A DNA stretch of 64,000 nt from Lichenostomus cassidix. Its lineage: Eukaryota; Chordata; Aves; Passeriformes; Meliphagidae. The DNA lies in NCBI GenBank assembly GCA_008360975.2, contig CM039211.1, positions 22,168,943 to 22,232,942 of the forward strand. The letters run 5' to 3'. Below the pieces are notes generated by a model. The model saw only the letters and a program-made list of their open reading frames with translations, did not search any database and had not been told where the DNA came from. Shown here one piece after another: positions 42,158 to 54,800 of the stretch (position 1 is its first letter; the number at the start of each line of letters is the position of its first letter). A program made the translations under genes and the position numbers.

Positions 42158-42729
42158 TGTAGGGGATTGACTCTGGCTGGGTGCCAGGTGCCCACTAAGT
42201 CACTCTATCACTCCCTTTCCCTCTGGGACAGGGGAGAGAGTAAGATGGAGAACAGCCAGCAGGGTGAGATAAAGCAGTTTTATTACAGGAAAAGAAAGGA
42301 ATAAGCAGAGATTTGTGCACCTATAAGCTAAAGGAAAAAAAAAGGTCAGTCTCTCCTTCCCATTAGCAGTGATGTTCAGCCAATTCCCGGGAAGCAGGGC
42401 TTCAGCAAACGTAATGGTTACTCTGAAAAGTAAACACCGAAAACTCACTAATGCCTCCCACTTGCTCCTCTCTCTCTTAGCTTCTCTATCTTTGCCAATG
42501 TCATATGGTATGGAATATCCCTTTGGTTGATTTGGGTCAGCTGGCTTGGTTGTGTCCCCTCCCAGGATCTTGCCCACCTCCATCCCTTTGATGGGGGAAG
42601 GAATGTCAGAGGGATAGCGCTGCTGGGCAGGAGCCAAAACACTGGTCCCATATCAGCACTCTTTCAGCTACTAATGCAAAGCACGGCACTAGGAGGGCTG
42701 TGAGCTTTACCTCAGTCAGACCCAATACA
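42158..42729 (-). mobile_element. ERVL 5' LTR
   Basis: 572 bp. On the minus strand it opens TGTATTGGGTCTGACTGAGG and ends CCAGAGTCAATCCCCTACA, a TG...CA frame. It contains the GGGATATTCCATACCATATG block of avian ERVL LTRs and a minus-strand AATAAA (on + strand TTTTATTACAGG near 42278). The right flank is unrelated DNA. Confidence 0.85.
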
Positions 42730-43229
42730 GTGATCTTACTGGGAATGGAGATGGACTGCCTCTCTTTATAGAAACCTATATACGAAAAAAAGTAGGGTGC
42801 TTTGCACTGTTGACTTGTGGAAAAATAAGGATCTAAAGTGAAGGATGTTTCTGATAAGTACTTGGTGCTTTCTAATTTGGGGATATGCTTTCTAATTTGG
42901 GGATATGCATTGTCATTTGGGGATAGTGTTGCATCTTGATGAATGTGTGTGAAATATGCTTACTAAGTACATGTATACAGCTGTAGAGCTGTAAAATGGG
43001 ACCTGAAAATCACAATACATTTAAGTGAATGTAGGTCATAATGCAAAAATTCCGTGGGCTTTGCTGTCTGAACTGTTGTACTGATCTGACCTGGAGTCCA
43101 CTCCTCCCAGTGTCCTTTCTCCTAAGCCTCTGACTGGTGGCTGCTGTTAGAAAAAATTGTCAGAAATGGTTGTCTCTCTGCCAGTGTGAGTCAGACAGCC
43201 CTTTTGGGGCTAGAAAGGCCCAGCAAGGG
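42730..43229. other. Intergenic, short tandem repeat only
   Basis: No gene. At about 42867-42925 a 22-23-bp unit (GCTTTCTAATTTGGGGATAT) occurs twice plus a partial third copy. Confidence 0.6.
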
Positions 43230-43945
43230 CAACTTCTTGTCTGGATCTCACCTGCAAATGTTTCTGTCTTGATAAGGCTGTGTGGAAGTGCACTCCACAG
43301 ATTCAGTGTGAGTTGTGTGAGAAACACTTTGCTGTCCCAGGCAGCAGGTGTGAAATAGGGGATATCTTCTGGAATTTTCTTCTGCGGGAGAAAAGGCAAG
43401 TTGTCCCTTACTAGTTAGCCATTTGGTAATTTCTTCTGTTTTAGATGGTTATCATCATAGCCTTGCATGTCTGTCATTCCCTCCCTTTCATCTTCCCTCT
43501 TGCTGAATTGAAGCCATTGCTCTCTTCTCGCCTGCTGAGACTGACTGAACAGTCAGCATAAAACACTCTTGTTGCTGTGAAGGATGACCAAATTTTGTGT
43601 TTTCCTTCTTTCTGTAGCCCTAAAACCATATTTGCCTTTTTTTGGTTGATACCTACTACCAGGCTGATGATGATCCATCTTCTGTAGTGTTTTTCTTTCA
43701 GTCCTGATGGTTAGCTGTGCACATAGGGTTTTCCCCACCTGGTGTACTGTTTTGCATTTGTTAATGTTGATAATGCTCGTTTGCCTAGTCACTGAGTTCT
43801 GAGGGCCTTCTGCAGCTCTTCAGTCACTTCTAAACTTGGATGTTCCCGAGTATCTTCATCAGTAACAAACATGACCATTTTCTTGTTTGTTTCCTTTTCT
43901 AGGTCTTGGAACAAACTAAGTTGTAGTGAGACTCAGCAGATCTCT
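43230..43945 (-). mobile_element. Ancient CR1/L3-like LINE fragment
   Basis: The + strand contains GTTAATGTTGATAATGCTCG, a CCTAGTCACTGAGTTCTGAGG segment and a CTTCTGCAGCTCTTCAGTCA segment, in the order found in old amniote L3/CR1-type 3' regions read in reverse. It is much more diverged than the CR1 copies elsewhere in the window. Boundaries are approximate. Confidence 0.5.
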
Positions 43946-45770
43946 CTCTCTGCAGTTAAGGTTTTTTGTTCCTTCCACTTTTTCCCCCCCTTCAATATTT
44001 ATTAAATCACAAGTCAGGCACTGAAAACTCCTACATTAGTATACTCTGTTGAGTAGGTGAGTCATGATCTTGCATGTGTGAGCACAGCAGTCAGACAGAC
44101 ACAGGAGAAAGGATTCTCACTTCAGTAGCTGTGACTTCTCCGCTTGTATAATTGGAAAAGATCAGTTCATCTACCAAACCAAGTATTGGCTTAAAGCTAA
44201 AGATTGTAGGGCTGAACCTTCTGGTTTGTTTCCAGACCAAATCTCCTTCCACAGACAAATGTTTCATTTTTTATTCCCATGTTTCAGAAACTGGTCTAAA
44301 TTAGAGAGTTTATGTTATGATTAGCACTTCACATTTCCACATTTAGATTTTTTTGTAAGCACCTGGATTGAAATATCCAGACCTTTTGTTACTTTATGGC
44401 AATATTCATAAATGGAACACCCTATCGTAGATATGAAGACAGTGTCTCAAACTCATTGATTTGAAAAAGAAATAATAAATTTAGGGGCTTTTTTCTACTA
44501 TAGTTTAAATTAATTAAAGACATGTTCTGCTATGCAATTACTTACTCTACTGGACAGAATCTGATGCTATTTAGAACATTTATGTACCTTTTGATATATC
44601 TGTATTTATCTCATTCTGAGTTTAAAAATTGATCTGGCTTTTGGTGTTACTTGAATACTTAGTATGCATTCCAGACAGTACTCTTTGGTGCCTATTCCAG
44701 CTTATTAAATAAAAAACACACTGTCAAGAGGCACTGATGACACGCTGTGATATTTTTTCTACTACCATGGAAGTATCAACTTTCAGAAATACAGTTCAGC
44801 AGTACTTGCCTATCCAGATAATTATTTTCTCAAGTTTCTCCCTATGAAACAGCACTTTACAATGTAGACTAAGCTAAAAATGGTGTGGTATTGTGTGGAT
44901 CTTTGTGCAATATAGCTGTTTGGTGACTGTGGTGTGACTCGCAAAGCTTCATGCAGGTGTGAATCGTGTAGAGACATTTTAGATATCTAAAGCTTTAACA
45001 GAAAGGCCTTGTTTGAAAATATTCTGAAATGTAAAAGTAATGTCTTGGGTTTTTTTAAATAAAAGCTGAAAATACAGTATCTTAGTCGTTCACATTATTA
45101 CATTCCAGCTCTGAAGTACCCTGGTTGAAATAATTTTTCTTACAATACATAACAATAGGTGACTTGCAGGGAGAAAGCACTGCGTTGGTTCTCAAGTCTG
45201 CCCATATACCACTACCTCTGATTTTAGGAGGACTAAAGAGTCTAGTTTGGACTGACTGCCAGGCTTTTACTTGAGATGCTGATGTTAGGAACTTGACTGC
45301 CTGAGCCTCCCTCCCCAGTCAGGGAATGAAAATGTGCACCCAGAAGGAACTTGGCTCTGGAGCATTTTCAAGGGAACCTACCCACTTCCAGCAGAGGAAA
45401 CAGATGGTCTTAGCTATCCAACCTGAACAGCTCTGCCCAAAGACTTCAGGTTGTGTGGACCTGCCTTACTCTACAGTTCTGAAAATTGGTGCCACTGCTG
45501 AAATCTGCATTCCTTTCTTTCAGTCAGTGTTTACATTTGTTGATGCTGTTGTTTGCAGGACCTTTTAAAGTTCCAGCTTCTGGTGGTTGCTGCCTTCAGA
45601 CCAGCTCTGTGTGTGCCTGCAAGCAACAGAGGCTGTATTCACAGGGAATCTCCTGTGAACTGCGCCAGTGCAGTTAAACATGCATATGTTAATGCTTTTG
45701 GAGAGACAGGCTGACACTCCTGAGAAAACAAAAGTACTGAAATCAAGAGCAGTATTCTGCTGAATTTCCC
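43946..45770. other. Intergenic, nothing recognised
   Basis: AT-rich DNA with only short open frames on either strand. No splice-supported exon, RNA gene or repeat family was identified. Confidence 0.5.
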
Positions 45771-45848
45771 CAGGAACACAGAATAGTTAAGGTGGGGAGG
45801 GACCTCTGGAGATCATCTAGTCCAACACCCCTGCCCAGGGAGGGTCAC

Positions 45849-46253
45849 TTTCATGGTTTAGGAATGGTATTCCTCAATTAAGTGTTCCCACTTGAACACC
45901 CCATACATGTGCTGCTCGCTCTCTTCCTTCCCCACTATGGTGGCATGGAGAGGACACTTGGTGGCACAAAGAGATCATGGGTTGAGATGAGGAGAACTTG
46001 CTTGAAACAGCAATGAAATAAGAAAATAGCAACAACAGGAATACTAAGAGTGTACAAGACAGGTGAACCACTGGCATGGATTGCTCAGCACGTGGAACCC
46101 GGTGCCACCTGAGGGCACACCCTGCACACCTCCGTGGAAAACCCTCTGCCCCTCTGTCCCCACTGAGCAGGGTGTGAGTTGGTATAGAATAACCTGCCTG
46201 TGCCCCTCCTGGGTGCTGCAAAAGTTAACCCTGCCCTGATTGGAACCAGGACA
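45849..46253 (-). mobile_element. ERVL-type solo LTR inside CR1, minus strand
   Basis: 405 bp. On the minus strand it opens TGTCCTGGTTCCAATCAGGG and ends CTAAACCATGAAA, a decayed form of the ACCACGACA end of avian ERVL LTRs. Flanks GTCAC and TTCAC agree at four of five positions, a decayed 5-bp duplication. It interrupts the CR1 between GGTCAC and CTAGAG. Confidence 0.8.
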
Positions 46254-46389
46254 TTCACCTAGAGCCAGGGAGAAATGGGAGTGCATCCAGGTGGGTTTTG
46301 AATGTCTCCAGTGATGAAGACTCCATGATCTCCCTGGGCAGCCTGTTCCAGGGCTTTCCCACTCTCAGTTTATATTCTTCATGTTGTGG

Positions 46390-47097
46390 TGTAGTAGTAG
46401 GAGCTGTTCTGGGCCTTCTAGGCCCCGGCAACTTGGCCTGCTCTCTCTCCTACTCCGCCCTCCGGCAAGCTCAGTCGACCCCGGGTCGAACCGCCTCGCC
46501 CCATGGCAGAGGGTCGAGCCTAGCGGCGGGGAGGGAGCAACTGACCTCTTGCCCCCGAGAGTAAACACAGTCCAGAGAGGCTGCAGGTCTCCAAGGCTCA
46601 GTTTATTTGAAGGGATGCTGAAGCGGTAACCGTAGAGGACCCGCAGGCATCTGGAGTCACGAGGAGCCCAGGACAAGACACGGGACACCAGCCCTGAGCG
46701 GCCAAGAGGCACCACAGGCCACGAGCAACGGGGACAGGGGTCTTTATAGAGACACGGGGTTTCCAGGGGCGGAACAGCAGGGGCGGAGCCATCGGGAAGA
46801 TTGGCAGGCAGGGGAGCAAATCATATACAGCAAGGGCGGGGTTACACGGCAACCAATGAGGGAGCGGCAACAACAGAACCTTCTAGGAGGGGGTGGCAAC
46901 AGGGGAGGGGAAAGGCAGGGTAGCACAACTTTTACCCCATAAACGTGTAACAAACTTTCCGGGGGAGGACTGCGGCAGCCCAAGCCTCTTCTTCAGAGCC
47001 CCCGGAGAATGCGTCCCCTCCTTCTGGGAGCTGAACTGCATTCACCGCTGGGCCTTGAGGCTCTGAATCGGCCATGTCAGGCCGACGCACGTCCACA
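46390..47097 (-). mobile_element. CpG-rich class II-type solo LTR inside CR1, minus strand
   Basis: 708 bp with TGT...ACA ends and perfect 6-bp flanks TTGTGG (46384-46389 and 47098-47103), as in alpha/betaretrovirus-like (class II) elements. On the minus strand a CTATAAAGA box lies near 46745 and AATAAA near 46606, consistent with U3-R order. Many CpG sites remain, unlike other repeats here, suggesting a young insertion. Confidence 0.85.
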
Positions 47098-48065
47098 TTG
47101 TGGAACTTGTTGTGTTTGATTTTATGGCCTTTGTTCCTGGTCCTGTCAGAGAGCACCACTGAAGAGTCTGGCACAATCCTCTTGGGCGCTTACATTTGAG
47201 ATAGATATTTGTATTTATGAGGTGCCCTCTCAGTTTTCTCTACTCTGGACTAAACAGGCCCAGCTCCCACAGTCTCTCCTTATGAGAGAGATGCTCCACA
47301 CCCTTAATCATCTTTGTGGCCCTTCCTGAGCCCTCTCCAGTAGCTCCTTGTCTTGTCCTGAGGAGCCCAGAGCTGGACACCACACTTCAGATGACGTGTC
47401 GCTAGGGCTGAGTAGAGGGCCAGGATCTCCTCCCTATTGATGTGCTGGCAGGGCTCGTTTGAATGCAGCCCAGAATTCCATTAACCCCCCTGGCCACAAG
47501 GGCACTGCTGTCCCATAGTCAACTTGTCAAACACCAAGACTCCAAGATCCTTCTCCACAGAGCTGCTGTCCAGTAGATCATCCCCTGACCTGTGCTGGTG
47601 CAGCCCCCTACACTTGCCCTTGCTGAACCTTGCTAGGTTTCCCTCCACACAACTCTTCAGCATATCAAGGACTCTCTGAATGGCAGCGCAGCCTTCTGGT
47701 GTGTCAGCCCCATTTTCAGATCATCAGCAAACTTGTTAAGGGTGCATTCTATACCTTTGTCCAGATCATTGATAAGTTGAACCAAGCTGGATACAGTACT
47801 CATCCCTGAGGAATGCTACTGACCACAGGCTTCCAACTGGATTCTACTCTGCTGACCCTTTAAGCACTGCCATTTAGCCAGTTCTTGATCCACTTCACTG
47901 TCCATTCCCCTAACAAACATTTCCTGAGCTTACCTACAAGGCTGGTAAGAGATGAGAAGAGGACTTGGGTTACTGATAATTTCCACCTGCCTCAAAAGGG
48001 CTTTATGATCGTCTTTGATCCTGCCCATTTTTTGGCTTGCAGCACAGAAAAAGTAGTATTTGGTT

Positions 48066-48285
48066 CTAGTCCATGCTCTTGGCAAGTTGGGGTGCTCTCT
48101 TGGCAACATCATGGATCTTAGCATGGATCTGGTAGGCAGCACAGATCTCGTGCCTCTCTTCATGCTGGCAGATAGCAGCTGCAACGTCCCTTAATAGAGA
48201 GCTGCCCACTCTGAGCAAGCTTTTGATTTGGTTGCCATCCTCAAGTCTGTTGTTCAAAGCTATAAATGACAGGTTTGTTTTTTGA
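48066..48285 (-). pseudogene. Possible coding remnant, unidentified
   Basis: The minus strand is open from about 48285 to 48066 with complex, non-repetitive composition (motifs LNNRLEDGNQIKSLL, CQHEERHEICAAYQIHAK), ending in a stop. A different frame carries on for some 30 codons to the left. This looks more like a decayed retrocopy than random sequence, but I do not recognise the family. There is no ATG at the start and no splice context. Confidence 0.3.
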
Positions 48286-48289
48286 TTGA

Positions 48290-51200
48290 AATTTAGTAAA
48301 GCAGACAGAAGGGTGTCTGAGGAAGCACTTGAAATGGGCTATGAAGAATATTCTGAGTATCCCATCAGCACATGAATACAGTACTGTCTGGTGCTTCCCA
48401 GGGTGTTTACCATCAGGGGGAACCCGAGATGGTTCATGGTCTTTGGCTCAGCTCCTGCTCAGCACCAAGTGTCTGAAAGCTTATTTTGAAGTTCAGAAAA
48501 ACAAATGGTGCATCTGTATGAGAGAGAATTTCAGTTTGCACTGGAGTCTCAAATTAGAAAGAAGTGGCTTTGACTTGGCCTGAAGGATATTTCTAGCTCC
48601 TAGGCAAAATAGTAAGGTTTTTGTTTATTTATTGCCCAGCTATAAACATTGCACTGGGAAAACCCAACTTGCCTGAAAGGATCCATTTGTTTTAGCAAGG
48701 CTGCCTGGTTTGACAGGCTTAGCCCTTGTTGTTAACCCTTTTATTCCTCCTGTCTCCTATACTGCATTTGCATGAGAGAAGTGTGGGGGCTCAAACACTA
48801 CAAAAAATACTTGTCTCAAAAACTGATTTTTTTCTGTCTCTCTTCTGCTCTATCATACTCATATCACCTCCACTTTCATGCAGCTAGTGGATTTCCTGCT
48901 CTTTTCTCAGACCTGAGAACAACTACAGCAGCAGCATCTTCTGCTCCTCTGTTCACTCTGACTGATGAATAAAGGAAGAAAAGCGCAAAACCAGAGCTAT
49001 ATTTAAACCTGTGAAATGAAGGTGGAGAGAAAGTGCCCTGGGTAGAAGAGAAAACATTCAACTTGGTAGGAAAAATAAAAAGAAAAAAAAAGGAGAATTT
49101 CGGAAGACAGGAAAATAAGTATTTTCTTCCTCAGACTCTAAGAGAGACCACTCTGCATGGGTGGTTGAGTGGGGAAGGGGAGGCAGACAGGCAGAGGAGG
49201 CTCCCACTAGTGCTGCTAAACATGGACAACTCACAGAGCAACTTGGCTTATTGTACAGAACTGTTTCTGGGGTTGGTAGCCCACTGCAACCTGGTGGGCT
49301 AAAACAGCGGAATGTGCAGTATGTTTCTCCGAGTTTCTTCCTATATGTTATAATGTGCAAATGACTTTGTTTCTGTCTGAACTTAAATAAAAAGGTTATA
49401 TTTAGACTCTGTCTGTATTAGTTGATTTAAAACATGTCCATCTCCAACATAAATGTTGTCTTCATATCTATCCATCCTTTCTTAAAAAGAGAACTGTGGC
49501 ATAATTTTCAAGCATAGAACTTATAATAATTAATTAAATGAGTCATCATCCTTTGCTATATAGCATGTCACAAAACCACTATAAACTGGTGGAAGAAAAA
49601 ATCTTTTGAGAAATAGTCTTATAAGTACTCCTACAAAACCAAGGTAAGCAATGAATGATTATTAAAATTGAGAATTCATTTGAGAAGTCAATTCACAACA
49701 AAATTGCAGGGATTTGAACTAACTACTTGGCTAGAGAAAACGTTTAATTTCATTTCTCACAGAACCTACCTATACATAGACATCTTGGGTATATGTATTT
49801 ATATTTGTGTTTAAGTGCATGTATCTTTTTTTCCTGGAAAGTAACTTGACTACTTATGACATTTTTAGGAAGATCAGAAGACACTGGGACTTCCTCAAAT
49901 AATAATTGTTCTTAGGACCATCTTTACTCAGGATTGTGCATACTGCTGGGTTAAGTGTGCTCACTGCAGCCAGGTGTTAAGATTATCAAGGTGACAGAGG
50001 TCAGTCCTCTCCTGTGCACGTGGGAGTATACAGGATGAAGACACTGTTTACCCGAGACAGAAGGACCTGGTCAGTGCTGGTGGTGCATCTCCTCAACCTG
50101 TCAACATTAAGCCAGAAGAAGATGTGAAGGTGTGGCATTGTACCCCAGTGGAGCTGGCAGGATTACTTTTCCTCAGATTTTTCCTCACCAAACCTGCAGA
50201 CAACACAGGCACTTGTCAACTCCCTCCCGGCCATTTCTTGGGACTTACAGTAAGACTCTAGAGTTGGGAATGATGGTCAGGATCACCGTTCAAGCTTGAT
50301 TCCTACATCTCTGCCTCGGCAGACATTCTCTGTGGCCATGCCCACAGGATGCCCATTCATGGTCTGGAAGGAGCTTTCTTTGTGATCTGCCCTGGAGCTA
50401 ACCAGCAAAGGAAGCAGGCATTCCAGACTTGAGCTGATTTTGTCACTTCTTTCCTCATTTAGGAGATGCTATATATCAGATACCCCCTGACACTCCAGAG
50501 TATTTATGCAGGTGTGAATTCATTCGTTCTGGTTTTATTAAGACTTTTTCCTGCCCTATAGGGAAACAGACAAAACCCTTACAAAAACTAAATGTAACCT
50601 AAAGTGTTGATTCATCTTTTTCTTTTTTTTTGATGACAGGAGCTCATTTTAGAGAGCTATTGAGACAGAAAAATAAGGATGGAGAAGGATAGGACTGGGA
50701 CTTGTTAAGTGAGAAAAGAATAATGTACAGTACCCTGCTTGCACTATTTTATTTCAGAGCACTTCGTTTTTTTTCCCAGACATAAAAAAAGAAGAAAAAT
50801 ATATTTTCAAGACACTAGAAAGAAAAGGATGTACCAGTAGGATTTTTCTCTGCAAATTCTATTTGTTCTCTAAATACCTTAATTCCCTTGCAGATTCATA
50901 CTTTTTTTTTTTAAATCATTTTTTTTACCTTACAGAGTTTGTATTTCGTCAGGCTGCATATTTGTCAGGCTGGCCAGCCCTAAGCCCACCCAGTTGCCCA
51001 TGCACTGGCCAGCACCTGGCAGGCACAGCACCCGCAGTGGTGCATTACTGCTGCAGTCCGAGGGCAGTGGCACACAGCATACAGGTTCGTGGTGTAAATG
51101 CATTCAAGAATAACCAAGCTTGAGTTTATCTTCCAGCATGCCTTTATTGACTTGCTGTGGGAGCAGTGAGCACAAGAAGACACATCATCTTGTTGAGCCT

Positions 51201-51340
51201 TTCCGTGGGGCCCTGCCACGTTTTTTTTTTTTTAGTTGGGTTTCAGATGCTGGTTTTGGAGCAGAGTGAGCAGATGCCCTGGCTCCTTATCCCGGTTGCT
51301 CTTGCTCTGCTGTTGTCCATCTGTGGGAATGGTCACTGTC
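48290..51340. other. Intergenic, nothing recognised
   Basis: AT-rich, with T-rich runs near 50907 and 51221. No gene, known repeat or strong regulatory motif was identified. Confidence 0.5.
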
Positions 51341-51345
51341 CCTCA

Positions 51346-51834
51346 TGAAAGGAATAAGGGAGTGTCTTTACAAACAAATGGCTGGTAAGATTAGACCTGA
51401 GTTGCTGGTAAGATACGACCGATACTGAGAGATAGAAGAAACAATGGAAAGGATTTCCATAGGAATTTCCCTAATTTGACTTAGCCTAGACTGTGTTAAT
51501 AAGCTACAAGAACAGAGACACAGAAAAAGAAGAAAGGGGAGATGTGTATCAAGGGGATCTGCATTAGGGGATTAGGGGGGATGTATATTACGCGGGGTCT
51601 GCATTAGGCATTCCGGGAAGTCTGTACCTCTCGAGTACCTCAGCCAGTGGGGAAAGAGAGAGGGAAATGCGGCCGGGAATTAGGATGAAAGAGGCTGTAT
51701 CCTCTAGCAATTGGAGAGAGACCCCATGGGAAATGCCCATGACCTCTCCCTTTACTCATGAATAAAGTTACAGGACTCCTCTGTCTCCTTTTTGGACATA
51801 AACCTCTGGCATTTGTGGATTATTTTTCCTGACA
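51346..51834 (+). mobile_element. Solo LTR, copy A (4-bp duplication)
   Basis: 489 bp opening TGAAAGGAATAAGGGAG and closing TTTTTCCTGACA, flanked by identical CTCA tetramers (51342-51345 and 51835-51838). A 4-bp duplication fits ERV1/gamma-type integration. AATAAA lies at 51761-51766 in the + direction. It is nearly identical to 55532-56014. The DNA between the copies has no retroviral genes. Confidence 0.85.
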
Positions 51835-51838
51835 CTCA

Positions 51839-54800
51839 GAGTTTCAGCTCTGCCTGCCCAGGGACCCTTCTGTCTTCACTAACACTGAGGTTTTGCCAGT
51901 TTATGAAGACTCCCCACGATGCCATGGTGTGATCCTCTGCTCTGGGAAATGCGTGCCTGAGCTAGCTCCAGGTTCATACTAATAAAGCCAATTGCATGTA
52001 TTGGTGGGCCTGGAACACATAATAGGGCAGTAAGGAAGAAATGTTGAAATATTTTTAAGAATGCATAGTCAAAACATATTGATGGATAAGTAGAAACAAC
52101 AAAAGTTAGGAGAGATGGGCTATCTGATAGCACAGTAGCCATCAGCAATATTTCCTGGGAGACAGTCTGAGCCTTCTTTGTTTTGCTTCATGTACAGTCA
52201 GTGTGTGCTTTGCTTTGTACAATCTGCAATCTCACAACTATCCATTTAGTTCTCAAGGGAGAGGCAAAAGATTTACAGTTGTGTGAAGTGCTCTTTACCT
52301 GAGGACCAAACTAGGCTTTAGTGTATTTTCCAGTGCTCCTGATAGCACTGGGCTGTCCTCAACAGACCACACAAGAAATGCAAAGGCCCAAGGGCTGACT
52401 GCTTTGAAGCAAATCCAGGAAATCGTTCTTCTCCTTTGAAATGCAAACCCAGTGGCAAAGCCATTGTTCCAGTGGCTGCCTTTCTGCTCCCTTTGATATG
52501 GCACATACCATGTAAATGTATGCTAGAGAGTGACACTCAAAAGGCTTTGAGAAGCAAAGGATGAGAGGAATCACATCCTAATTTTCCACAGCTGTTATGC
52601 TAAGCAATACACAGCCTGTTGAAATGGAGTTCAACAAGTAAGTCTGCAGAGACCAACTTGTTGGTAGTTAAGTAAAAATTTTGCATCTTCCCAGTGTGGC
52701 TCAATGGATGATTATACTTACTGTTTCACTGTTCACCTCAATACTGTTCACATGTGCAATGTTTTTGCTGTAAGAAATTTAGGCTTTGCTTTGCCAGCTT
52801 CTATGCTGAGAAATCTGCTCAAAGTTCTTAAGTTGTAACTAGGGTGAATTCTGATTTGAGAAAAATGCTCTTTAGCAAGACAAGAAAAATTTCTTAGTCC
52901 CTAGTTGCCATTTGTTCATGTTGTGGATTTAGCAAAAAGTGAATTTTTTACACTTGATTATTTCTTTTTAAAATGGTACAGAACTTTTTTCTCCCTATGA
53001 TTCCCTCATCTGTTGAAGAGATTTTTAAAAAAGAGGGTTCTATTTAAAAGAAGCAAATGAACAAACATACAATTTTTTCTTATTTCAAAACAAAAATGTA
53101 TTTTGTTTTTCAAAGGAAAAAAAATTAAGTGACCTATGAATTTCATCTTCCTGAACTGAGGCTAAGAAAGTAGCTATCTGATGCAGACATAATTATTACT
53201 CCTTTTCAGTGCAGACAGGATTTTATCCATGTTCTTTAACCCACCATATCTATCTTTATGGCCTGAATTTATCCAGTTTCCAAAGCAAGTTTAGGTTTCA
53301 TTCACACATTTATTTTGTGTGTGACTAAGATGTTCAGCCCAAATTGGCTGAAGCTATGAAATGGGCTTTGTTCCATGGATTGCTGAAGTAATAGATCAGA
53401 AGAAAACAGCTTTAAGCCAAGATGCTGAAAAAATGAGAAAAGAATATGGTTATTAATTTTGCAGAAAGATTAGGTAGTGTTATAGCCTTGTCATATGAGA
53501 TCCTGCCAATTTTACTTCTCTTTTCTGTAACTACATTATCAGAACATTTTTATCTCTCTGCTCTTCTCCTTATAGAACGTTTAGTCTAAATGCTTGCAAA
53601 ATATTGTATATGTTGACTTAAATAGTGGTAGAAATAACAGATAATTAATGCTAGTTTGCTTTCTTTAATGGGTAGAACTTTCTAACAAAGTGCTAAGACT
53701 ACAATATTGCAAGTTACCAAACTGTTGAAGAGGAAAAAAACCCTGTTTTACACCTTCATTAACAAGCTTTAATCTGATCCTTGGGTACTTCATTTGCCAC
53801 AGTTAACTTAAAAGTTAAATTAAAAGCTTCTGATTATTTAAGTTTTGTGTTAACTTTGTCATATTTAATTATTAAAAAATATTGCTGAATTCAACGGAGG
53901 AAAGAAAAACACACGTGTTCAGCCTCAATAGAAAAATACCAAATAATCTTTCTCATTTTGAAACACAGCTAACCCCCTCCAGGAAAGCTCAGCTGTCCTG
54001 TATTCAAGAAAGAGTACTCTACTGACGAAATACAGACTGATAATTTCCTTTTGCAAAACATCTTCCCCATAATGAGGCTGTCAAAGACAAAGCCAAGAAA
54101 ATGGAACAAAAACAGTGTTGAGAAGGTAATTTAAACATGTCTTCCTTGTATTAGTTTCAAGATCTCATCACTGCACTTCCATAGTTCCATAAATTCCAGA
54201 ACATATCCTGAAAGAAGCCAAGAACAACACATTTCATTAAACTTAAAATTAGTTTTCTGCTGGAGAGATGCAGATATATGCCTACACGGATGTCACAGAA
54301 TGGTGAAGATCTTTACTCACCAACAGACATGAAAGCATATGTATAGCATATTCAAAAGAAAACCTAGGTTCTTGCAAACAAATAGACTTCTTTGTGTTTT
54401 AAAAAAAATCTCTGCTGTTTCCCTTCTCCCTCACTTGCATGTTTTACCTTTCATTACATGACCATTTTTACACACACTGATGACAGGTGGTTGGACTTTC
54501 AGCCTCTGAAATCATGGCAGTTAGTAGTATCATCTCTGCTTCTGCCTAAACACTCAGGTTCAAGGTATTTCTTCAGCTCAAACACCTGGCACTGTGTAAT
54601 CTGTGCACTGCAGACATTTGCCTGGTTGGTTTTTCACTACCATTTTCACTACCAGTCTGAAGCCTGTGGTTTTGTGCAGACAAGCAGCTGAGCTTTAGAT
54701 CTGTCTCTTCTGTTTAACCTGATGACAGATCATGATGCCACAAAGAAAATCTGATTACATCATGTAAATGCCAAGGAAGATGCATTTTAATTTGGAGTGC

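Larger units (their letters stand above)
37706..42729 (-). mobile_element. ERVL (class III) endogenous retrovirus, minus strand, decayed
   Basis: About 5 kb in the order expected for a minus-strand provirus: 5' LTR (42158-42729), primer-binding-site-like sequence (42133-42150), gag-like region, protease, reverse transcriptase, integrase, polypurine tract (about 37760-37775) and the first 54 bp of the 3' LTR (37706-37759). Frame breaks interrupt every gene. No RNase H, dUTPase or env block was recognised, and ERVL elements normally lack env. The 3' LTR and its flank have been lost at the junction with a CR1. Confidence 0.88.
45771..47960 (-). mobile_element. CR1 LINE, minus strand, split by two LTRs
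   Basis: The left edge has the CR1 tail (GGGAGGGACCTCTGGAGATC). The CR1 body continues at 46254-46389 and from 47098 to about 47960 (for example CAACTGGATTCTACTCTGCT and CCACTTCACTGTCC). Removing two insertions, 45849-46253 and 46390-47097, makes the CR1 text continuous, so it predates both. Confidence 0.88.
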
